A DNA stretch of 40,323 nt from JBARRO01 sp049644265 (GTDB taxonomy: Bacteria; Bacteroidota; Ignavibacteria; UBA10030), in contig JBARRO010000063.1 of the NCBI GenBank assembly GCA_049644265.1, forward strand, positions 1 through 40,323. Reading direction: 5' to 3'. The translations under genes were made by a program, and so were the position numbers. Positions 33,431 to 40,323 of this stretch are shown here, piece after piece. The stretch's first letter is position 1. Each line of letters begins with the position of its first letter. The notes beneath the pieces are model-generated. The model had not been told where the DNA came from, did not search any database, and worked only from the letters and a program-made list of their open reading frames with translations.

Positions 33431-33730
33431 GGAAGTCCTCAGGCGGGAAGTGTCTATTCTTTACAACAGAAATGGAGGAAAAACTGATTTTGCTTGAAAA
33501 AATTACCGAATAATCGAAGGAAAGTCAAGGAAGGCGGAAGGGCAGAAAATAAGAAGAGCCAGGTTTTCGGTCGACCCCACCACGAGCAACCGATTGCTGG
33601 CTCCACAAGAAGGAGATTAGGGATGATTGGGTTTCAATCCCTAATCATATATACAGGGCAATCAAAGAAAAGTTGCACTCCAAAAGAAAAAGTTTCAAGA
33701 ATACTTTCATCCCCGGAATCTCAGGATCGA
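33431..33730. other. 300-nt intergenic region with two hairpin-forming segments
   Basis: No gene is supported. GAGCCAG (33556-33562) pairs with CTGGCTC (33597-33603), with an inner CGGT/ACCG pair. On the minus strand this is followed by TTCTTATTTT and could end the sigma-54 regulator transcript. A second hairpin pairs GATTAGGG (33615-33622) with CCCTAATC (33639-33646), with an inner ATTG/CAAT pair. The rest is purine-rich on the plus strand. Promoters for the run starting at 33430 are expected here, but none is clear. Confidence 0.5.
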
Positions 33731-35095
33731 TTATTCCCCTGCATCTACCTTGATCTTGTAACGCTTAATCTTGAGATAGAGCGTTTTGGGAGTTATGCCC
33801 AGAATCTGCGCAGATTTGACGCGATTCCAGCGATTAAGCTTCAGAATCTTTTCAATATGGATTTTCTCCAGATCTTCCAGGGTCATCAGATCACCCTGAC
33901 CATTGGCCGGCACAGTGGATGAGACGGAACTCTGAGCAGGTTTGCTCAAGGCAACATTCATCCAAAGATCTTTGGGTTCGATGATATCTCCGTGGCAAAG
34001 AGCGACCGCTCCTTCGATCACGTGCTCCAGCTCGCGGATGTTTCCGGGCCAGTCATACGCCATCAGGACTTCCATGGCGCCAGAACTTACCCTCTTCGTT
34101 TTTGATTTCCGGGAGAGAAAATGCTCAACGAGTTTCGGGATGTCCTCCTTGCGCTCGCGAAGGTTCGGCAGCCGAATGCTGACGACATTCAGGCGGTACA
34201 GCAGATCCTCGCGAAACCTCCCCGCTTTCACTTCCTCCTGCAGGTCTTTATTTGTCGCGGAAATAACCCGGACGTCGACGGTTCGTGCAGTAGTTCCTCC
34301 TACACGCCGGAACTCTCCCGTTTCAAGAAACCGGAGCAGCTTCGGCTGGGTCATCTGACTAATATCCCCCACCTCATCAAGAAAGAGCGTACCCCCGTTT
34401 GCGACTTCGACGAGGCCTTCTTTGGTTTTGATGGCGCTCGTGAATGCGCCCTTTTCGTGGCCAAATAATTCGCTTTCCAGAAGCTGGTCCGGCATGGCCG
34501 CACAATTGACCGCAATAAACGGTTGATCTTTTCGGGAGCTGTGCGCGTGAATCAACTGAGCGAAAAGTTCTTTCCCCGTGCCGCTCGAACCCTGGATAAG
34601 TACAAACGCCTCGCTGGCCGCAAGTTTGATCGCGTTCTCCATCACATCGCGCATCAACTGGCTGTCGCCGACCAGTTCAGTCTCTCGTCCGAGCTTGTGG
34701 ACTTCCTTCTCGATGACGAGGTTTCTGTGTTCGATCGCCCGTCGAATCGTCGCCAGCAACTCCGTCGAGTCGTAGGGCTTGCTCACATAATCGTAGGCGC
34801 CCAGTTTGGTTGTTTCGATCGCAATCTTGACGTCAACGATGTTGGTCAGCATGATGACCTGTGTCGTGGGAGAATGCTCCTTGATGTGTTTGAGCACCTC
34901 AAGGCCGCTGACCCGGGGCATTTTTACATCCAAAAGGGCAACGTCGTAGACCCTGGATTGAACGAGGTTGATTGCATCGGCGCCGTTCGAAGCGACGTCA
35001 GCCTCAAATTCAGGTTGGTCTTCGAGTTCTGTTTTGAGAAGATAGGTGATGGATTCTTCGTCGTCGACAATCAGAATGTGATGCTTTTTTGCCAT
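33731..35095 (-). CDS. NtrC-family response regulator with altered sigma-54 contact loop
   Basis: The 454-aa protein has a receiver (phospho-Asp in DVALLDVKMPRVSG), a AAA+ domain (Walker A IQGSSGTGKELFAQLIH; Walker B GGTLFLDEVGDI; REDLLYRLNVVSIRLPNLRE) and a C-terminal Fis-type helix-turn-helix (WNRVKSAQILGITPKTLYLK). The loop that contacts sigma-54, GAFTGA in most members, is G216-A-F-T-S-A221 here. The key Thr is kept, but the second Gly is Ser, which might weaken or alter sigma-54 activation. It follows a stand-alone receiver gene by 24 nt, and no kinase adjoins. Confidence 0.94.
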   Translation of the reverse strand: MAKKHHILIVDDEESITYLLKTELEDQPEFEADVASNGADAINLVQSRVYDVALLDVKMPRVSGLEVLKHIKEHSPTTQVIMLTNIVDVKIAIETTKLGAYDYVSKPYDSTELLATIRRAIEHRNLVIEKEVHKLGRETELVGDSQLMRDVMENAIKLAASEAFVLIQGSSGTGKELFAQLIHAHSSRKDQPFIAVNCAAMPDQLLESELFGHEKGAFTSAIKTKEGLVEVANGGTLFLDEVGDISQMTQPKLLRFLETGEFRRVGGTTARTVDVRVISATNKDLQEEVKAGRFREDLLYRLNVVSIRLPNLRERKEDIPKLVEHFLSRKSKTKRVSSGAMEVLMAYDWPGNIRELEHVIEGAVALCHGDIIEPKDLWMNVALSKPAQSSVSSTVPANGQGDLMTLEDLEKIHIEKILKLNRWNRVKSAQILGITPKTLYLKIKRYKIKVDAGE

Positions 35096-35119
35096 TCCGG
35101 CATTTCCTGATTGTGTGAG

Positions 35120-35491
35120 TTAGACGCTGGTGAGAACTCTCTCGACGGTGGTAAGGAGGTCAACGAGGTCGTAGGGCTTACTGACAAAATCTTCGGCACC
35201 GAGTTTCTTGGACTCGATGGCATTCTTGAGGTCGGCAAATCCTGTCAGCATGATGACTTTTGTTTTCGGCTGGCGTTCTTTGACAAACTTCAGCACTTCG
35301 AATCCGTCCACATTGGGCATCTTGATGTCCAGAAGGATGAGATCGAATTCCCGGGTGGTGAGAATGTTGATTGCTTCCTGACCGTCACCTGCACTGACTA
35401 CCTGATAGCCTTCTCCTTCCAGCTCGGCACTCAGGACGGCACGTAATGCCTCCTCATCATCCACGACCATGATTCTGTTCTTTGCAGGCAT
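35120..35491 (-). CDS. single-domain response regulator (CheY-like receiver)
   Basis: The 123-aa stand-alone receiver has RIMVVDDEEALRAVL (acidic pocket), phospho-Asp in DLILLDIKMPNVDG, Thr in VIMLTGFADLKNAI and Lys in EDFVSKPYDLVDL. It is very similar in pattern to the receiver of the downstream sigma-54 regulator, suggesting duplication. It probably relays phosphate between partners. The gene pair is divergent from the receiver-HisKA gene at 35716. Confidence 0.93.
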   Translation of the reverse strand: MPAKNRIMVVDDEEALRAVLSAELEGEGYQVVSAGDGQEAINILTTREFDLILLDIKMPNVDGFEVLKFVKERQPKTKVIMLTGFADLKNAIESKKLGAEDFVSKPYDLVDLLTTVERVLTSV

Positions 35492-35715
35492 TGTTCTATC
35501 TCCTTCAGGTACATCTACTTACTGGGGTGGGAACCAGTTCGGTCAATTTTACTCAACCTGACGAGCAGATTATAGGAAGATTCCGCGCTAAATGCAACCT
35601 CGACACTACTGCAGACATCCGGGGGCCTCAAGAATGTGGCTGTCCGCGCGCTGGAGTTCTGTCATTCCAATACTGAGAATTGAAAATCATCCAACAAACT
35701 CTTACACTATAACCC

Positions 35716-36405
35716 ATGGAACGGGAGCTGGGAAATAAGCCCATCTGCGTGCTGATCGTGGATGATGAAAGCACGTTTGTGAGGATTGTCGAACATCACT
35801 TTCAGAAGTTTCAGGAAAGGGAGTTTCAACTGATCTGGAAAGAGTCCGTCGAGGAAGCACTTCGCGAAGTCCGCACGAACGCTGACATCGACATCATCGT
35901 CACCGACTACAACCTTCCCACCACAAACGGTCTCGAGTTTGTTCTTCAGCTGAATCAGATGGACTGTCAGGTTCCCATTGTCTTCGTCACGGGGACCAGG
36001 GACTACAAATTGGCCGTCGATGCAATGAAGCTGGGGGTTGAGGATTTCCTCGTAAAGGAAGACCTGCAGGAAACCCATCTCCCGCGCACCATCATCAACG
36101 TGCTTGAGCGCGTGCAGATGCGGAAACAACTCCGGGCAGTGGAAAAACGCATGCAGATAGCGGAAAACCGTGCCCAGGCAATTCGCGAACTGGTTGTTAC
36201 GGTTTGCCATGAGTTCAACAACCCACTGGCAGCCATCAAAATCAGTGCTGATCTGCTCCAGCGGATGCTGACATCGAATGAGTCCTCCGTCCTGCTTAAA
36301 TCCTTCGAAAAGAACTTCCAGAAGATCGAGTTGGAAATCAAACGCCTGAGAGACATCAACTTCGAAAAAATCAATTTCCACGAGGACCAGACGGCTCATT
36401 CGTAA
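35716..36405 (+). CDS. receiver-HisKA protein lacking an ATPase domain
   Basis: The 229-aa protein has an N-terminal receiver (VLIVDDESTFVRIVEHHFQK; phospho-Asp64 in IIVTDYNLPTTNG; Lys in EDFLVKEDLQ). A linker coiled coil (about 130-155) and a HisKA dimerisation helix hairpin follow, with phospho-His165 in VVTVCHEFNNPLAAIKISAD. The protein then ends at residue 229, with no HATPase_c domain. It cannot phosphorylate itself and resembles a phosphotransfer intermediate. It starts 225 nt from the divergent receiver gene, with no SD, and it is followed by a strong terminator. Confidence 0.9.
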   Translation: MERELGNKPICVLIVDDESTFVRIVEHHFQKFQEREFQLIWKESVEEALREVRTNADIDIIVTDYNLPTTNGLEFVLQLNQMDCQVPIVFVTGTRDYKLAVDAMKLGVEDFLVKEDLQETHLPRTIINVLERVQMRKQLRAVEKRMQIAENRAQAIRELVVTVCHEFNNPLAAIKISADLLQRMLTSNESSVLLKSFEKNFQKIELEIKRLRDINFEKINFHEDQTAHS

Positions 36406-36561
36406 GTCCGGCTCTTGCTTCTCAACTGACTTTTTGCTATGTTATCAAACGTTTGGAACAGAATGTGTGCATCTGAGCCGTTGATTTGGAACCGATGTTG
36501 ATCAATAAAGGACCACATAGCCGAGATTCCGTTTTTTCTGCATCTGCGAAAATCCGAAAAG

Positions 36562-36593
36562 TGTCCCGCCCCCAAAGCGGGACATTTTCTTTT
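36562..36593 (+). terminator. rho-independent terminator after the receiver-HisKA gene
   Basis: TGTCCCGC (36562-36569) pairs with GCGGGACA (36577-36584) across a 7-nt loop and runs into TTTTCTTTT. It lies 156 nt past the stop and 9 nt before the Nif3-family start, so the next gene needs either read-through or initiation very close to its start. Confidence 0.82.
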
Positions 36594-36601
36594 ACGGGCC
36601 T

Positions 36602-37708
36602 ATGCTCATTGCCGACATTGAGCAGATCCTAGAATCCTGGGCTCCGCGATGGATTGCCTGGGAACGGGATAATGTCGGACTCCAGGTCGGCGATCGCAGC
36701 AAAACGGTTCGGAAGGTTCTTGTAGCTCTTGACATTACTGAGAAGATTATTTCAGAAGCTGCGGTGCGGGGAGCGAATCTGATTGTTTCGCACCATCCGC
36801 TGCTGTTCCGGCCTCCTTCGGCAATCAGCGCCGCCGATCCGGTCGGCAAGCTCGTTCTTTCTCTTGCAGAAAAGAAAATAGCCCTCTACTCTGCTCACAC
36901 GAATCTGGATTTCACGAAGGAAGGCGTAAGCTTCTCTCTTGCGAGAAAGCTCGGACTGGCGGATGTGAAGTTCCTTGCACCGCTGAAGGACCTGCTTGCG
37001 AAAATCGTCGTTTTCGTTCCCGAGGAACATCGCGAACGGGTCACGAACGCCATGGTAAAGGCCGGTGCGGGAGTAATCGGCGATTATTCTCTTTGCTCGT
37101 TTCGCATATCCGGGACCGGGACGTTCCGGGGATCTGCAAATTCGAGCCCGGTGATCGGGCAGCCTGAGAAGCTTGAAGAAGCAACCGAAGTGCGACTCGA
37201 GATGATCGTGCCACGGGCGCAAGTTCGGGAAACCGTCGAAGCGATGAAACGCGTTCATCCCTACGAGGAAGTTGCTTACGACGTCTACCGCGTGGAGAAC
37301 CCGAGTGCCAATTACGGCGCCGGAGCGATCGGCAGCCTTTCCCAACCTGTGACCCTGGAAGCGTTTCTGAAGAGAGCAAAGCGGATTCTTGACGCGGAGA
37401 GTCTCCGCTACGCGGGAAACGCCCGAACAAAAGTCCGGCGGGTCGCGGTCTGTGGAGGAAGTGGGAGCGAATTGATACACGATGCAGCCAGAGCCGGGGC
37501 AGACGTGTTTCTCACCGCCGACATTCGCTACCATGCCTACCATGGCATTGATCCGCGAATGGCCGTTGTCGATGCAGGTCATTGGGAAACAGAGCACGTC
37601 GTGCTCGATGTGGTTGCCCGACGGCTTCGGGAGGAAGCAAAACGTTTGCGACAACGATTGACGGTGGAAGTGACGAAGTTTTCCACGAACCCTGTTCATA
37701 GTATGTAA
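36602..37708 (+). CDS. Nif3/YbgI family dinuclear-metal protein
   Basis: The 368-aa protein has the N-terminal Nif3 pattern WERDNVGLQVGD, LVALDITEKIISEA, IVSHHPLLFRPPS (two His metal ligands) and LYSAHTNLDF. A middle PII-like insert follows (about 130-235: KIVVFVPEEHRERVTNAMVK, YSLCSFRISGTGTFRG, VHPYEEVAYDVY). The C-terminal half has CGGSGSELIH, TADIRYHAYHG and DAGHWETEHVVLD. The insert form is common in Gram-positive bacteria and Bacteroidota. The fold binds two metals in a hexameric ring; the substrate is uncertain, although a GTP cyclohydrolase I type 2 name is widespread. Confidence 0.93.
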   Translation: MLIADIEQILESWAPRWIAWERDNVGLQVGDRSKTVRKVLVALDITEKIISEAAVRGANLIVSHHPLLFRPPSAISAADPVGKLVLSLAEKKIALYSAHTNLDFTKEGVSFSLARKLGLADVKFLAPLKDLLAKIVVFVPEEHRERVTNAMVKAGAGVIGDYSLCSFRISGTGTFRGSANSSPVIGQPEKLEEATEVRLEMIVPRAQVRETVEAMKRVHPYEEVAYDVYRVENPSANYGAGAIGSLSQPVTLEAFLKRAKRILDAESLRYAGNARTKVRRVAVCGGSGSELIHDAARAGADVFLTADIRYHAYHGIDPRMAVVDAGHWETEHVVLDVVARRLREEAKRLRQRLTVEVTKFSTNPVHSM

Positions 37709-37724
37709 GCTAAAGGAGCACTAT

Positions 37725-38456
37725 TTGGAAAATCGATTACGTTTGTTGTTTGCGCTTCAGCAGGTCGATTCAGCTCTTGACGAGCTTCACGAAATGAAAG
37801 GCGACCTTCCCCACATCGTGGCAGAACTGCAACAAAAGATCAAGGGAAAGCAAACCCTGAAGAAGGAACTCGAAGAAACAGTCAAACGCTCCTTCGTGAG
37901 CCGTGACGAGGCGGATTCCGAGATCATCGGGCTCAAGGAGAAAATCGAGAAGTATAAATCCCAGCAATTCCAGGTAAAGACGAACAAACAATACGACACG
38001 CTTGCACGGGAGATTGACCAGTCACAGGAACGGATTACGAAACTCGGAAAAGAGCTTGAATCCCTGGAAGGCAAGGCAACCAACGCAAAACAGGATGCCG
38101 AGCTGCTCGCTCCCGACATCGAAACCCTGACCGCAGAACTTGCGGAACGGCAGAAAGAGCTTGACGCGGTCAACAAAGAGCATGAAGAAGAGGAATTGAA
38201 ACTCAACCATGAGCGCGAGAAGCTCGTTGCCAGAGTTTCCAAAAGCGATCTTCAGTGGTATGACAGGATTCGGAAAGCAAAGGATGGAAAGGCCGTTGTA
38301 GCCGTCAAACGCAACGCCTGCGGAGGCTGCTTCAATCGCGTTCCACCCCAGCGGGTACTTGAACTGCGGAAGAATTCGACGATTTTTACCTGCGAGCGGT
38401 GCGGCAGAATCCTCGTCTCCGACGAAATTGTTGAAGGCGCCGCAAACGCACTATGA
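37725..38456 (+). CDS. coiled-coil protein with C-terminal C4 zinc ribbon
   Basis: The 243-aa protein starts at TTG 37725 with AAAGGAG 6 nt upstream. Residues ~10-180 form a long antiparallel coiled coil rich in Lys and Glu (heptads through LKEKIEKYKSQQFQVKTNKQ). The C-terminal zinc ribbon is NACGGCFNRVPPQ ... IFTCERCGRILV, with two CxxC knuckles. The family (COG1579) is widespread, often next to the Nif3-family gene as here, and is thought to bind nucleic acid. Its stop overlaps the RNase H start (ATGATG). Confidence 0.92.
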   Translation: MENRLRLLFALQQVDSALDELHEMKGDLPHIVAELQQKIKGKQTLKKELEETVKRSFVSRDEADSEIIGLKEKIEKYKSQQFQVKTNKQYDTLAREIDQSQERITKLGKELESLEGKATNAKQDAELLAPDIETLTAELAERQKELDAVNKEHEEEELKLNHEREKLVARVSKSDLQWYDRIRKAKDGKAVVAVKRNACGGCFNRVPPQRVLELRKNSTIFTCERCGRILVSDEIVEGAANAL

Positions 38457-38869
38457 TGGTCCGGGCGTTTACCGATGGTGCCTCTCGTGGAAACCCGGGT
38501 GAGAGCGGAGTCGGTATCATCCTGAAGGACGAACACGGGAACGAGATTTCTTCGACCTACGGCTACATTGGCAAGGCCACGAACAACGTGTCCGAGTACA
38601 GGGCCCTCCTTGCCTGCCTGACACTCGTGGAGAAGGTCGCTTGTGACCACCTCGTCGTTCACTCCGACAGTGAGCTGATGGTGCGACAGCTGACCGGGAA
38701 ATACAAGGTCAAGGATCCGACCCTGAAGCAATACGTGGCGCGGGTCCGCGAACGATTGAAGAACACATCATTCAAGTTCGAGATCATCCATGTTCTCCGC
38801 GAGGAGAACAGCGAAGCGGACGAGCTGGCCAACCGGGGCATCGATTCCAGGGCCCCGTTGAAGTTGTGA
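38453..38869 (+). CDS. RNase HI-like ribonuclease
   Basis: The 138-aa RNase H fold has the catalytic acidic set: Asp in RAFTDGASRGNPGESG, Glu in NNVSEYRALLACL, Asp in LVVHSDSELMVRQL, and Asp in NSEADELANRGID. It lacks the basic protrusion (handle) of E. coli RNase HI, as do archaeal and Bacillus YpdQ-like types. It would cut RNA in RNA-DNA hybrids. It is the third gene of a Nif3, Zn-ribbon, RNase H unit directly upstream of rnpB. Confidence 0.93.
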   Translation: MMVRAFTDGASRGNPGESGVGIILKDEHGNEISSTYGYIGKATNNVSEYRALLACLTLVEKVACDHLVVHSDSELMVRQLTGKYKVKDPTLKQYVARVRERLKNTSFKFEIIHVLREENSEADELANRGIDSRAPLKL

Positions 38870-38918
38870 GTTCTGTAACGATTGTAGTACATCGAGCAGC
38901 AAGGATCCAGAAGCAGAA

Positions 38919-39352
38919 GAAGGTTCGTCAGGCAGCCGCTCCATCCCGTTAAGGAATGGGGAGGAAAGTCCGAACACCAGAGGGCACGGTGCCCCGTGTG
39001 AAACGGGGATCTCGCAGGCCACATCCTGCGGGAATGGAAAGTGTCACAGAAAACACACATCCAGTCGGTTCTCACGAGCCGGCCGGAAACGGTGAAACGG
39101 TGGTGTAAGAGACCACCGCTTCGACAGTAATGTCGAAGGTCCCGCAAGGGATTCCGACAATTTGTCGGAACAGGACAAACCCCACCCGGTGCAAGACCGT
39201 GTAAGTCGCGAGTTGAGTTTCGGCTCGACTGCAGGTGGCCCGCCTGATTCCCGCCCCCGGGCGGGATGCGCGACGGGTAGGTCGCATAAGAGAAATGGCT
39301 GCCTCTTCCTGCTGTACGGGAAAAGACAGAATTCGGCTTATCGACGAACCTT
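38919..39352 (+). ncRNA. rnpB: RNase P RNA, bacterial type A-like
   Basis: The conserved P4 and core elements are present: GAGGAAAGTCCGAACACCA, then AGGGCACGGTGCC, then GTGTCACAGAAAACA, and the 3' side CCCACCCGGTGCAAGACCG, then AGAGAAATGGCTGCC and ACAGAATTCGGCTTA. The outer P1 helix pairs AAGGTTCGTC (38920-38929) with GACGAACCTT (39343-39352), which fixes the ends. This catalytic RNA matures tRNA 5' ends. The about 430-nt length is slightly above average, with an extended GC-rich arm at about 39241-39285 (CCCGCC...GGGCGGG). Confidence 0.96.
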
Positions 39353-39357
39353 TTTCT
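39343..39357 (+). terminator. probable termination site of rnpB
   Basis: The 3' strand of P1 (GACGAACC) runs directly into TTTTTCTCCTTCT. The long-range P1 helix could act with this T-run to end transcription; no separate local hairpin is seen. Confidence 0.45.
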
Positions 39358-39417
39358 CCTTCTGCCCCCGCTGTCTCCCCCAATGGTGAAAATCCCGAGG
39401 CGTTAATTCCGACGATC

Positions 39418-40323
39418 ATGTTAAGCCCTGTACGCCAATACCGCTGGACCATGCGAAGCCATTCGGATGAGAATGGGCTTGCGGTCCTGGAAGCGACAAA
39501 GAAGCTCGCCGATGAGCTAACCATCTCTCCCGTCCTTTCAGAGATCCTGGTGCACCGCGGAATTGATTCGTACGAGAAAGCCAAGTCGTTTTTTCGCCCC
39601 AGCCTTGATGACCTCCACGACCCGTTTACGATGGACGGCATGGAAGCAGCCGTGGATCGCATTGCGCGAGCGATAAAGGCTTCCGAAAAGATTGTTGTCT
39701 ATGGCGATTACGATGTCGACGGAACAAACGGAACGTCTCTGCTGTGGATGTTCCTGAAAAAAGCTGGGGCCAACGTCCAGTACTTCATTCCGGACAGAAT
39801 CAAACAGGGCTATGGCCTTTCCAACTCGGGAATCGATCAGGTCAAAGCCACCGGCGCAACTCTGTTGGTCTCCGTGGATTGTGGAATTACGGCAGTTCAT
39901 CAGGTTGAATACGCCCGTTCGCACGGCATCGATGTGGTCATCTGCGATCATCACGAGCCGGGCCAGCCTCTGCCGCGGGCCGTGGCAATCCTCGACGCAT
40001 TGAAACCCTCCTGCCACTATCCGTACAAATACCTCTGCGGATGCGGAGTCGGGTTCAAGCTCATCCAGGCTCTTTCAACGAGAGAGCCGATCCGATCGAG
40101 ATTTGAACATGAGGAGGAGAATCACCTGCTCCCCTTCCTCCAATATGTTACGCTCGCAACGATTGCGGACATCGTTCCGCTGCAGGGCGAGAACCGAACC
40201 CTGGTCAAACTCGGTCTGGACCTCATCAACTCAAACCCTGTCCCGGGAATCCGGGCTCTGATTGAAACTTCCGGGTTGAAGATCGGAAAAATCACGGCCG
40301 GCCAGGTCGTTTTTGTGCTTGCT
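39418..40323 (+). CDS. recJ: single-stranded-DNA exonuclease RecJ (3' end beyond window)
   Basis: The frame from ATG 39418 is open to the window end (302 codons). It carries the DHH-family motifs: YGDYDVDGTNGTSLLW (motif I), VSVDCGITAVHQVEYA (motif II), and VICDHHEPGQPLPRAVAILD (motif III, DHH), then CGCGVGFKLIQAL and LATIADIVPLQGENR (motif IV). RecJ degrades 5' ends of single-stranded DNA in recombination and mismatch repair. The ribosome-binding site is weak; ATG 39451 is a possible later start. The DHHA1 and OB domains lie outside the window. Confidence 0.95.
   Translation, partial: MLSPVRQYRWTMRSHSDENGLAVLEATKKLADELTISPVLSEILVHRGIDSYEKAKSFFRPSLDDLHDPFTMDGMEAAVDRIARAIKASEKIVVYGDYDVDGTNGTSLLWMFLKKAGANVQYFIPDRIKQGYGLSNSGIDQVKATGATLLVSVDCGITAVHQVEYARSHGIDVVICDHHEPGQPLPRAVAILDALKPSCHYPYKYLCGCGVGFKLIQALSTREPIRSRFEHEEENHLLPFLQYVTLATIADIVPLQGENRTLVKLGLDLINSNPVPGIRALIETSGLKIGKITAGQVVFVLA

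Noticed and set aside
33551..33610. tRNA-like fold in the intergenic region
   Set aside because: The outer stem resembles an acceptor arm, but there is no anticodon arm, no GGTTCGAATCC-type T arm and no 3' CCA context.
35681..35715. Sigma-70-like promoter TTGAAA-17-TACACT before the receiver-HisKA gene
   Set aside because: The phylum suggested by the sigma factor uses a different consensus, and initiation there would leave almost no leader; too weak to list.

Overview
The window reads as a chromosomal segment of a free-living bacterium of the Bacteroidota/Chlorobiota/Ignavibacteria assemblage. The best evidence is the primary sigma factor (285 aa, no region 1.1, opening with the VKITKQYTNRESQSLDKYLQ type of N-terminus). 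Further support comes from an Lgt with the GRLGCHLAGDGDYG variant of its signature and from two candidate promoters of the TTG...TAnnTTT type. GC is a little over 50%. There is no phage, plasmid, IS or CRISPR content. Genus-level placement is not possible from reading alone.

Layout. 1-9442 is all minus strand. In transcription order it holds a GAF-GAF-degenerate GGDEF signalling protein, a 64-aa Zn-ribbon-like protein, phosphopentomutase (deoB), an AbrB-like protein, a PIN-domain protein, two EutN/CcmL-type microcompartment vertex proteins, the primary sigma factor followed by a strong terminator, an NlpC/P60 hydrolase, def, fmt, a CopD-like membrane protein and parA. 9679-16684 is plus strand: a nucleotidyltransferase/phosphomannomutase-like fusion, a PTS IIA protein, hisS, a conserved hypothetical, lgt, a membrane-anchored glutaredoxin-like protein and rlmB. 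17001-35491 is minus strand again. From 33430 down to 18421 it is one dense run of genes, many with 4-bp stop/start overlaps: glutaryl-CoA-dehydrogenase-like gene, guaB, Xaa-Pro peptidase, glycosyltransferase, purD, sugar-nucleotide epimerase, meaB, acyl-CoA dehydrogenase, spermidine-synthase-like fusion, methylcrotonyl-type carboxylase beta subunit and a secreted hypothetical. Sigma-54-type response regulators lie at both ends of that run. 35716-40323 is plus strand: a receiver-HisKA protein without an ATPase domain, a Nif3 family protein, a coiled-coil Zn-ribbon protein, an RNase HI homologue, the RNase P RNA (rnpB) and the start of recJ.

How it fits together. Most genes are housekeeping (translation, purine synthesis, lipoprotein maturation, tRNA/rRNA processing, DNA repair) mixed with acyl-CoA catabolism (two dehydrogenases, a carboxyltransferase, the B12-mutase chaperone MeaB) and surface-sugar synthesis. 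Signalling is notable: four receiver-domain proteins and one GAF/GGDEF-like protein, but no complete histidine kinase and no intact diguanylate cyclase motif.

The most unusual locus is deoB-AbrB-PIN-EutN-EutN just ahead of the sigma factor. It has microcompartment vertex proteins without any hexameric shell gene, translationally coupled to a PIN nuclease, and the second vertex gene has ATC where its ATG should be. Second are three enzyme-like domains with eroded active sites (GGDEF to DFNRF; PMM DGDxDR to DAGAER; spermidine-synthase-like core with SEPSNPW). Third are several families of short degenerate repeats confined to gaps between genes.
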